From assembly GCA_012064415.1 (NCBI GenBank), contig SSNU01000276.1:9950-66285 (forward strand): a DNA stretch of 56,336 nucleotides, written 5' to 3'. Source of the stretch: Gyrodactylus bullatarudis (Eukaryota; Platyhelminthes; Monogenea; Gyrodactylidea; Gyrodactylidae). Both the position numbers and the translations under genes were made by a program. Shown here one piece after another: positions 48,205-56,336 of this stretch (positions are counted from its first letter, which is position 1; each line of letters starts with the position of its first letter). The notes below the pieces were generated by a model, which saw nothing but the letters and a program-made list of their open reading frames with translations, was not told where the DNA came from and ran no database searches.

Positions 48205-48268
48205 CAATTTAAACATGTATGCCAGGCATAGACACGTTTCATCTTTACTGAGATTCATCAGTATATCG
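48205..48268 (-). ncRNA. Hammerhead ribozyme candidate
   Basis: Core CTGATGA (48261-48255) and GAA of GAAAC (48240-48236). Stem II is ATCT/AGAT with loop CAGTAA. Stem III is ACGTG/CATGT (one wobble) plus a distal hairpin TATGC-CTG-GCATA after a 2-base bulge. Stem I is CGATATA/TAAATTG (five Watson-Crick pairs, one wobble, one mismatch). The nucleotide at the cleavage position is T48212 in a GTT triplet, satisfying NUH, and A15.1-U16.1 is present. All three stems and every core base fit. Stem II starts with A-U, not the usual G-C, which may weaken activity. Self-cleavage is inferred and not shown. Confidence 0.6.
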
Positions 48269-48335
48269 AAACTGGTCATCAAACCAGGGTCATGAGCATT
48301 GCAAGTCCAACGCTTAGATCACTGGAACAACTCCC
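48205..48335 (-). mobile_element. tRNA-derived SINE-like element with hammerhead ribozyme
   Basis: From 48335 downward the minus strand reads GGGAGTTGTTCCAGTGATCT, then AAGCGTTGGACTTGCAATGC. This has the D-arm and anticodon layout of a tRNA (box A-like CAGTG..CTAAGC; anticodon loop CTTGCAA). A box B-like GGTTTGATGACC lies about 40 bases on. The cloverleaf is degenerate, so this is a SINE head and not a tRNA gene. It runs directly into the hammerhead motif. The 3' end of the element is not defined, and I found no second copy in the window. Confidence 0.65.
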
Positions 48336-48941
48336 ATGTCTATCATATTTCTTTACAGATTCCATGACCTGAATATTTTAACACCTTTATATTTTGTTTT
48401 CATATGATTTTGTATTTGATTCTTTCATCGATCGGGCACTTGAAAAAACTCTATAATGTATTTTTTAGACAAGTGTTTCAAGATTTCATTCTAATTACCA
48501 GACGAAACTGTATTTCTTACATACAGTTTTTGGCTCATTCTCATAACTTAATTTGTAAAATACTGTTACGAATTTATAGAGATTTTATCTGACTTACATA
48601 GTATATAATCATAATTATTAATTATGATTACCTATCGTTGCTTGAAATATCGATGGAATGGTACTAAGGAATTTTTTGAAGTACTTTTACTTTAGATGAT
48701 ACAATTGCTTACTAAATTTAGTCAGGGGAAATATCTATATTTTAAATAAATAGGCACTACAGATAAGATAAGCCGATAAGAGATCCGAAGCAATTTCTAA
48801 AAGTTTTTATTTAATGTACCTTTATATACTCATTGAACTCATTTCTACACTTTTGGTCCTATAGTCAACATACTTTTGCAGAAATTAAATTAGTATCAAA
48901 GATTAGAACTACTTAAAGGGAAAGTCGATAGAACATATCAT

Positions 48942-49982
48942 TTGTCAATGAATCTAAGGGAAATGCAAACAAAAGCAAACCTGAGAGTAATTTTTATGGA
49001 AAAAGTAAAAGCACATTTTCTGTCAAAATTTTTCCATTATTATGGTATCAATAAAATTATTAAGCATCCTACTCACAAGATTAGCCATAATATTCTCGAC
49101 GTTATTCTCAAGCACAAATACTTAACTATGAATTATTATTGTTTCGATTTATTTCCTTCTAAATATCACTACTCTATAGCTGGATTTACCTCAAGTCAAA
49201 CTTTTTAAATTCGCCGATGATCTAAAAATTTGTTTTTCATTTCCTAATAATGAAATCGACAAATCGATGGTTTATAGTTATATCCAAAACCTCCTAGTTG
49301 AACTAAATGTCTTATCCCTAAAAATTAATTTAAAAAAAAGTTTTTTCCTTGTCCCTTTTGCAAACCCTACCGTTTCAATTGACATTCATATTCAAAATAA
49401 AACCTTGGAAAGAAAAATTTCTATTCATGATCTTGGCCTGGAATATGACTACAACTTACGTTTTGATAAGTACATTAAATCAATAGCCAATTTATTCGCT
49501 GCTAAAACTCTACATATCCACAGGATTGCTAAGACAATTCCTATGAAGATACTTCTCTACAAGATGTACGCAAGACCAACTGTTGAATATTGCTCCTCTA
49601 TATGGTCCCCATCCCAGATATCAACCTCGTTTATTCTTGATCAGATTCAAAAGAGATTTCTCAAACTCTCAAATGTTCCGTTAACAAATTTCCAAAAGAT
49701 TAAACTTCTCAGACATCGTAGATATTATAGATGTTTAAAAATTGCAAAGAATAATATATCTGATTTTTGGAATGCTAAAACTTCAAACAGGATCTTAAGA
49801 TGTAATCACCCGAAATTAAAAAGACCTGTAAATAACCCCTTAAAATCTCTTTATTTTTTTGATAGACTCCCAAGTCTCTTCAATGAAATTGTAAAGAAAA
49901 ACATTTCATTCAACAAAAAAGATCTGTACAAATTTATTGAAAATTTATGATATAATATGACAATAAAGATTATTATTATTAT
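48942..49982 (+). mobile_element. LINE-A, internally deleted non-LTR retrotransposon
   Basis: 48942-49190 encodes the end of an AP-like endonuclease (HPTHKISHNILDVIL resembles the PTR..NILDL.L motif). At about 49195 it jumps into reverse transcriptase in another frame: VKLFKFADDLKI holds the catalytic ADD, followed by SIHDLGLEYDYNLRFDKYI and ARPTVEYCSSIWSP. The frame ends TGA 49948-49950. Then come AATAAA (49962) and an (ATT)n tail to 49982. All RT palm sequence before ADD is missing, so it is inactive. The clade is probably Jockey/CR1/I-like; the ATT tail recalls I-type tails. Confidence 0.88.
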
Positions 49983-52900
49983 ATGGAAGAACAGTAAAAT
50001 TATTTGGGAATATATAATATATTTATGTGTTTACTAGTAAGTAAAAAGGAAAAGTTAAATACATTTTCTTTCGACATTAATATATTTGATAAAGTAATCT
50101 GAGCTATGAACAGTGTTCTGGTTTAAAGAGTCAAATTCATACATCTTGATTTGTTTAAAAATCAAATCCTAGAGGAATCTAAAATTTCAACCAAGAAATC
50201 ATAAATGTTTCAAGTTTATTTTTAGAAATTTTTTATATGAGAATGCTATATAATATACGCTTTTTAATTACAGTTCAATAATATTAATCTCAATACAGCA
50301 CTTCAGTTGATGAGGATGTGTGAGAGAGATATAAGAAGTGAAGTTATCATAAATTCATGGAACAAAGCGATTTATAATAGATTGTAAACAAAATAAAAAT
50401 TATTACAAAAAAAGAATAATTTTTAAAATGGTTAATAGATTTAAGGCTGAGCATCCTGATTAAGAATTCCTAAACTTTATTGGTATTTAAAATTGATAGA
50501 ACTTATTTTTAAATCTATGATAAAAAAATAAAATTAGTGGCCCTCAAATTTGTATTAGTGGAAGGATGAAGAAATTATAAAATTGGATTAATCAGGAAGA
50601 TATCATTATCGATTTTCTGCATTAGTCATACAATGTGAGTTGTACATGGTACAATGTGAAGAACATGTGACGACATTGCGGTCCCTAATTATAATTAGCA
50701 ATTCGTTTAACCTGTAATTATCGTTCTTGATTAAAAACTCGTACCTTCAACATTAAATAGAAAATTATGAAAAGCTTTTCATGTGAAGTTTACACCACCA
50801 CCATAAACAATTTGTTACCAAAACTCTATATCATTCTGATCAGAATTTAATTTCCTACAAAATGATATGAAAATCTAAAATTTTCGATAATTTTTGGAAA
50901 AAAAAATTTCAAACTAACTAATAGACCTACTAAAAAGTATGTGGAAAGAAGAAAAAAAATTTTTTTTCTTGGAAAGTTGGGGTGTGCCCTTTCCCATATG
51001 CCAAACCTGGGGGGACAATTGTATTTAAAAAATCAATTTTTTCAACCTGATGGGGATGATATCATCTTCGGATTTCACTGAATCTTTCATAACACTTTAA
51101 ATTAGATAAATCATAGTAACTTAAATTTTCAAAATCAACCATAGCCATCGATTACTCACCTGTATAAAATAGTATTTTTGTCAACTAACATTTCGTATAA
51201 CTCTAGTAATTATAATTTCGACTAATAATATTACAGTTAGACCTGTGACTTATGAACCAAAAATAACCCTCTTCCCTCTGCCCCTTTTTCTGAACAAAAA
51301 TAATAACTTTCATTCTACCAACATTCATTCGAAAGAGCTTTTTTTGCTGAAGAATTCTCTATGCTTGGTTGATCGTATACAGATTCGGATCAGAAGATAT
51401 CCAAACTTATATTATTTCACTGAAATTTATTTTTATCGAAAAATAGCTTTTTCCCAAGTTTGGTGACGGAGTACTAATTATATATTATATTATACAAAAA
51501 CTCATAAATACTAAGATCTGTGATGAACCTCAAGATGAAATGTGGTTATCTAGCCAACACGAAACACCTTGTTGAATAGGTCTGTTACACTAATTTAATC
51601 GGTACTGAATAATGTAGGTTATATTACTATTCACTCCACCCTATTGACCAATATTTATCTTCAATCGATAATATCTTGAGAGTAATACAATATAGTGAGA
51701 TTCAATTGATATATATGTTAGAAAAATACAGCCAGTTTTCCAAATTTATATTTCTCTCAGTGTACTTTATCGTTTTTAAGATGAACAAGCACGAGTGATT
51801 GAGTTATTAAACAACGAGTAACGTGATCTTATGCATCTTTATATCTATCCAGACACCTCCTGATTGTAAATGCTCTTCTGTTACTACACAACTCAGACAT
51901 GAAGAAAATAATAAGGGTCTTTATAATAATGATGATTAATATAATTTTTACAAATAATATTATCGATGTATAGTATATTGTGTACATAAGGCGGTCGTTC
52001 ATACAAGTTTCTATATAAATTGAAAGGATAATGAAATTTAAAAAACAGCAAACGATTAGACCATACATGCAAGCAAATTCTCACACACGTACAGAATGTC
52101 TGGAAGTCTCAGAATAAATTGTCTCGTATCATAAATGCACTGATAAATTCTGAACAAAATTATAGAAACTCTCATGTTTCCATAACATTACTTGGTTTTT
52201 TTATTACATTACGAGAAAAAGTGTTTGAGTTTAGACTTTGACTTAATGAAATTTGAGCACTTTTTTTCTGAAAGTTGATACTTTATGAGTGAGCCACATA
52301 TTTTTCTAACTTTAGAGTTCTCTCTGGCTTAAAAGTGGAACACTGAAATCAAAGAAGACATTGAAGAGAGAGAGAGACCTCAAGGAAATGATGCCTGAAG
52401 TAAGGGAAGAAATCAGTTCAAGAAATTACAACTAACATTTGCTGATTCTCAAAACATTTTTATCAAAGAGAAAGAAGTAAGGCTTATTTTGCATTGATTT
52501 AAACAAGAACAAAATGATAATTTAAGATTTTTTGCTTTTTCTAGAGTATGAATTTTCATTGGTTAATTTTCACTGAGTATTTGTGGCACATGCCTTATTT
52601 CGATCTGATAAAGACCAGAACTGTTCGAATAAGATAGAAGGAAAATGCACTGAAATCAAATTGAATTCCAGTGAATTTCAACATTAAAATGACAGGCTGA
52701 TTCAGCATTGCTGATTCGTCTGAAGTTTTTAAACTACAAGCCTTCATCCATGTTTTTTCCCATTCAACTTTAGTTTCTCAAGAAAACTGTCTATTAAATC
52801 TTAATTCTGTCCTGAGTTCATAGAAGAGTATCGATATCGGCATAAGGGCAGAGAATTGTTTCTTATGATTTTAAGCAAGTAACTTGGTTTTGTTCTATTA

Positions 52901-53130
52901 CAAAAATAATTAAATAAACTTTTCGCCCTTATTAAATAATTTGTTCTTTTGTCTCTCATTGTAATAAGATTTCATGCACACATGTGGTAGAATTTCATTG
53001 GTCAACTAGAGAGCATGCCTTACCATTGGCTGAAACAATTTTTAATTTCACGATAAAGCATAATAATTTAGACTTGTAAAATATTCTCATTTATACTATA
53101 AATTATTATATCAGTGTTGTTATTTTACAG
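49983..53130. other. No gene seen
   Basis: AT-rich, including GA-rich and purine patches. 'cattggt'-type boxes near 52558, 52997 and 53023 may be promoter CCAAT motifs upstream of Tob. Frames are short and domain-less. Confidence 0.4.
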
Positions 53131-53210
53131 GATTCGCTTCCGGCTCTAAGGGCTTCAGATTTTTTATGTTTTACTGGAGAAAAGAAGAGGACTTTTATAC
53201 TGTATTATAG
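53131..53210 (+). other. Acceptor-bounded exon candidate upstream of Tob
   Basis: After TTGTTATTTTACAG, one phase reads FASGSKGFRFFMFYWRKE, then EDFYTVL and TAG. Another phase is open for 45 codons. A GTGAGT donor lies at 53219. It is either a 5' untranslated exon of the Tob gene (an acceptor-like TTTTACCAAAG sits 7 bases before its ATG) or the terminal exon of another plus-strand gene. Confidence 0.3.
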
Positions 53211-53792
53211 CAAGCTTAGTGAGTTTCAATCTTTTGATTCAATTTTCAAAACAATGATCATTAACTAGAGAAATCAATAGCCTTTTGATTAATTTAGATT
53301 TTTATTTTTAACTTTCTTTATCGAAAAAAATTGATCAATACCTGTTTCTAACAAGAATTCAATGACAACGTGATATAGATTTCCCCCTTAATGTACTGTT
53401 TTTTTTCAAATTAGGCTAATTGTGTTAACAATAACAAAAATAATCCATAGGAAATGAAGACTTTAAACACAGAGAAAGAGTTAAGAATCAATAAATTCTG
53501 TGTGCAAAGCCAGAAGAGTGAAAGAAATTGAGAAAGTGTGTGTGTATTGAAAGAGAATAGTTACGTAATTTAATCATTTTAACTTTTAAAGAAATATAAA
53601 GGTAAAATCTCTTAGTAATTAGTTTACTGTAATACAATCACTATACGTTGTAACGTATATTCGTGAGTTATCTCCTCTTTCGTTATCATCATCAACGAAA
53701 GTTATTTATTTATCTTTTGTCAAGAGAAGAATCAACATTCCCGTGAATTGATAAAGAATATTTAAATTTTTTCTCTATTTTACCAAAGAAAT

Positions 53793-54650
53793 ATGGACCG
53801 TGAAGTAAAATATTCTGTGGATCTGATATGCTCCTTCCTCTATGACAGTCTACCGAGACTAAGAATTGAAGCATTAAAGGATGAACTAAAGAGAATTATC
53901 AAGGGAAAAATTAAGACAACCCGGTCGGAGTTTTACACCCTCAACGTTTCTGGCTTAGATCCGGATCCGAGTTTAATACCGGCGGCCGCGAAAGCTGTTT
54001 ATCTTGATGCTAATGAAATTTTTTTATACCTAGACAGAACCCAATTCACCATTTGGATACGAAGTGGCTATGTTTTATTCCGGATTGGGACAAGGACAGA
54101 CTTTAAATTATTCGAGGACAACTTTGACGAATTGAAAGACCTCAGCTCGGAGTCGCCAACATTTCTGATAGACGCGATAACTAATACGATTGTGGAGAAG
54201 AGTTTTTTTTCATCCAGCGAAGATTTCAGTAGATCATCCAGTGTTTCACCTTACCAGGATTGTCTTGGGAAACTTAATGATCCTGATGATTTCTTCATTT
54301 CAAATTCGAATAACAGTACAACTTCTGATAATGGGAGTTCAGCGTTCAACTCAAATTATATGACAGCTGGAATATTTGCTCAGACAAAGTTTGGCTCTAC
54401 AAAACTAAGGAATCCCAATTTATCAGCATCGTCTGTTCCGACAGCAACAACTACATTAACTACTAGCAGTCATTCAAAGATTATCCTTAAGGACCCGCCA
54501 TTAGTATTGAAAGGGAACAAGAGTCAGAAGCCAACTTCATGTATCACAACACCATCTACGTCGTCAGCGGGTAACTCTTCGAATGATCTAATCTATAAAC
54601 AAATAGATAATGAATTCAATAACGCAATCAATAGAATTAACATATTCTAG
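53793..54650 (+). CDS. BTG/Tob-family antiproliferative protein (Tob-like), single exon
   Basis: 285 residues. The ATG has A at -3 and G at +4. Residues 1-115 are the BTG domain: ICSFLYDSLPRLRIEALKDE at the start, and a box B-like QFTIWIRSGYVLFRIGTRTD at 85-103. FAQTKFGSTKLR (195-206) is the conserved Tob motif after the domain. The tail is Ser/Thr/Asn-rich and probably disordered. Tob proteins recruit the CAF1/CCR4-NOT deadenylase to mRNAs and restrain proliferation. W88, expected at the CAF1 face, is kept, but the usual W(I/V)DP is WIRS here, and no PAM2 (PABP-binding) motif is evident. A single coding exon is also found in vertebrate TOB1/TOB2. It is strongly diverged. Confidence 0.85.
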   Translation: MDREVKYSVDLICSFLYDSLPRLRIEALKDELKRIIKGKIKTTRSEFYTLNVSGLDPDPSLIPAAAKAVYLDANEIFLYLDRTQFTIWIRSGYVLFRIGTRTDFKLFEDNFDELKDLSSESPTFLIDAITNTIVEKSFFSSSEDFSRSSSVSPYQDCLGKLNDPDDFFISNSNNSTTSDNGSSAFNSNYMTAGIFAQTKFGSTKLRNPNLSASSVPTATTTLTTSSHSKIILKDPPLVLKGNKSQKPTSCITTPSTSSAGNSSNDLIYKQIDNEFNNAINRINIF

Positions 54651-54881
54651 TAAAGACAGAAGATGAAGATAGATACTATACAATACATTTTTATTGCAAG
54701 CGTCAAGAAAAAGAGAAAAATATTTTTATTGATCAACTATTTTTCTATGTTGTCAAATTTTATTATGTGAACTTTTATTTCCACTAGAATTTATTATTAT
54801 TAATTGATGTTCACTCAATACCACCTTTGTTAGAATATTGAAAGTCCTATTTTCTATAAAACTTACACAATCACAAAAATT

Positions 54882-54887
54882 AATAAA
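54882..54887 (+). promoter_or_regulatory. Poly(A) signal of the Tob-like gene
   Basis: AATAAA, 232 bases after the Tob stop and 169 bases before the next ATG. It implies separate transcripts. Confidence 0.5.
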
Positions 54888-55055
54888 AATTATTTTAGAC
54901 GTTTTGTATTCTCAATCATTTATTTCAAGAGCTTGTATCATCTTGTAAAAAGATGTATTCACTCAGTGAAATTCATAATTCATAGAGAATATTCTTTTTA
55001 ATTCTTTTAAAAATTATGATCACTTGTTTTCATGTAACAAATATTTGAAGGGATT

Positions 55056-55658
55056 ATGTTGAAAGGTATAATTTGTCGAACATTTCTAGATGAGTCAAGT
55101 GTTGTGGCAAAAGAAAATCTCACTAAAATTGAGAAAGGTGAAATTATTCGTATTATCAAAGAATTTGATGATGGCTGGGCTTTAGTTGAAGTTATTTCAA
55201 CTAATCAGCAACATATGATAAATTCAACTTACTATTCCAAAATGAATGACTCTCAGGATTTCGTTCGTGATCAGATTTTAACAGATAAAATAAGAAAAAT
55301 TTTCTTAACTAATTGTGATTTTCCTGATTGGCAAGAATACTCTTTTTATTGGGGATCATTGACGAATCCTGTTTGTGAAAGAATCTTTAGTCTCAATTTA
55401 CCTCGAGGCTCTTTTCTCGTTCGCGACAGTAGATCCTTGAATTGCCTTTCTCTTTCAATCAAAGAAGATAATGGAAGATTAAATTATCGCATTGTTAAGA
55501 ATGTTAATGGATCTTTTGTCATAAACGAACACCATTTCAGCTCGATCAATCATCTCATTCACTTTTATACCGTAAATCCGATAAATAATGAGACAAAACT
55601 CAGACTCAGCACTTATGTCAAACTCAAGTATTATTTCAGCAATAAAATTCTCCCTTGA
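55056..55658 (+). CDS. SH3-SH2 adaptor protein, single exon
   Basis: 200 residues. Residues about 7-62 form a diverged SH3-like fold (KGEIIRIIKEFDDGWALVEV is the RT/n-Src/WW core; the usual ALYDY and PSNYV are degraded). Residues about 92-190 are an SH2 domain: YWGSLTNPVCERIF, then GSFLVRDS with phosphotyrosine-binding R123, then LSLSIKEDNGRLNYRI and FSSINHLIHFYT. There is no kinase domain or C-terminal extension. The order resembles small adaptors such as SLAP or a truncated Src/Abl/Csk-like module, so it probably links phosphotyrosine receptors to effectors. No introns are seen, which could mean a retrogene. It lies 405 bases downstream of Tob. Confidence 0.85.
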   Translation: MLKGIICRTFLDESSVVAKENLTKIEKGEIIRIIKEFDDGWALVEVISTNQQHMINSTYYSKMNDSQDFVRDQILTDKIRKIFLTNCDFPDWQEYSFYWGSLTNPVCERIFSLNLPRGSFLVRDSRSLNCLSLSIKEDNGRLNYRIVKNVNGSFVINEHHFSSINHLIHFYTVNPINNETKLRLSTYVKLKYYFSNKILP

Positions 55659-55965
55659 TTTCCTCTTTCTTATTTCTTGAGTCTTAAATTCATAAGAAGT
55701 GATTTAGTAAGGCTATCAATTATTATCATCATTGACAAGTGATTTTGACAAGATTTCCACGTGTAATTCGCGAGTACAAGCTTTTAACTAAGAAAAATGC
55801 CAATGGTTTATCGTGTAGATGGATTATACCAATGAGATATTTGATCACACGTAGGAATCCGTGTATGACGAAGGAAAACATATCAATACAGAAAAAGGCA
55901 AGCCCTCATATATACTGCAACCTCATCTTGACCAATTCTAGTTGGCATATAAAAATAAGAATTTA

Positions 55966-56162
55966 TTTTGAGCTTGCTGACTCGAAGTCATGCTAGTGTT
56001 AAGAACGAACGAAGGATTATTGGTGAATAAAGCTTTATTTTATTTCGGACAAACACCGACTTTAGATACATTTATATACATGCAAGTTAAAGGAACATTA
56101 TAAAATCTGACCAATAGCAATTATTCATTCACTAGCATGACTTCGAGTTAGCAAGCTCAAAA
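55966..56162. repeat. 33-bp inverted repeat (hairpin)
   Basis: 55966-55998 and 56130-56162 (cactagcatgacttcgag...) are reverse complements with one mismatch. The right arm runs into the LINE frame that begins before 56164. The left arm follows the SH2 gene's 3' region. Confidence 0.88.
56026..56031 (+). promoter_or_regulatory. Poly(A) signal, possibly of the SH3-SH2 gene
   Basis: AATAAA 368 bases past the SH2 stop, inside the loop of the hairpin. Confidence 0.4.
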
Positions 56163-56336
56163 TATTATTGAGGAAAATCATGCTGCTTAATAGTAAAAAA
56201 TCTCCGAACGCCTCTTTCCCTTATGAACTTGTCTCCTCCATTAAGGATCTCGGCCTTCATTATGATAACAACCTTAACACGCACATTCACTCTAATGAAA
56301 TTCTCAAGAAAGTCAGATGCAAAAGCTATTTCACTA
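56141..56336 (+). mobile_element. LINE reverse-transcriptase fragment (runs off the window)
   Basis: A plus-strand frame is open to the window end: KIMLLNSKKSPNASFPYEL, then SSIKDLGLHYDNNLNTHI, then EILKKVRCKSYF. The KDLG...D..L...I motif follows the RT palm in LINE ORF2. The same position in LINE-A reads SIHDLGLEYDYNL, but the rest differs, so this is another family. The start is truncated at the hairpin. Confidence 0.75.

Noticed and set aside
48258..48335. Functional tRNA gene on the minus strand
   Set aside because: D and T stems are mispaired, box B is degenerate and no Pol III T-run follows; fits a SINE head.

Overview
The window is AT-rich animal (metazoan) nuclear DNA. It has spliceosomal introns with GTAAGT-like donors, animal protein families (a SEC14-like CRAL-TRIO/GOLD protein, a CELF/Bruno RNA-binding protein, Tob, an SH3-SH2 adaptor, mitochondrial ribosomal protein S21), several non-LTR retrotransposon fragments and many fold-back repeats. 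Base composition and repeat load would fit an arthropod such as a parasitic copepod, but nothing here proves the species.

Layout. 1-450: hairpin and dispersed repeat. 791-3644 (-): complete three-exon SEC14-like gene. 3.7-16.7 kb: gene-poor, with fold-back elements. 16.7-16.83 kb (-): short terminal coding exon with its own poly(A) signal. 16.9-24.15 kb: repeats, including a 5'-truncated LINE flanked by perfect 293-bp direct repeats. 25.1-26.2 kb (+): non-coding host gene carrying eight intronic box C/D snoRNAs. 26.58-26.88 kb (+): MRPS21 with a 28-nt intron. 27.26-28.34 kb (+): two in-phase exons of an unrecognised gene. 29.70-31.62 kb (-): three in-phase exons of a CELF gene, joining an unusual first exon to the divergent linker and RRM3. 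31.7-53 kb: repeat-rich, with two near-identical inverted LINE 3' ends (36.8 and 48.9-50.0 kb), two orphan terminal exons (42.75 kb - and 45.43 kb +), and a tRNA-derived SINE-like element that folds into a complete hammerhead ribozyme (48.2-48.34 kb, -). 53.79-55.66 kb (+): two single-exon signalling genes, Tob-like and SH3-SH2. 56.1 kb to the end: start of another LINE reverse-transcriptase fragment.

The most interesting items are the snoRNA host gene, where two introns of about 190 nt look like fused pairs of about 95-nt introns with relic splice junctions in the middle; the hammerhead-bearing SINE-like element; the 293-bp target-site-like duplication around a LINE; the 28-nt MRPS21 intron; and a CELF transcript form that would lack RRM1 and RRM2. 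If the 16.8-kb exon is the CELF terminal exon, the snoRNA host gene and MRPS21 are nested antisense inside a 12.9-kb CELF intron.

All exon joins are predictions from splice consensus, reading phase and protein family resemblance. No alignment, fold calculation or database search was run.
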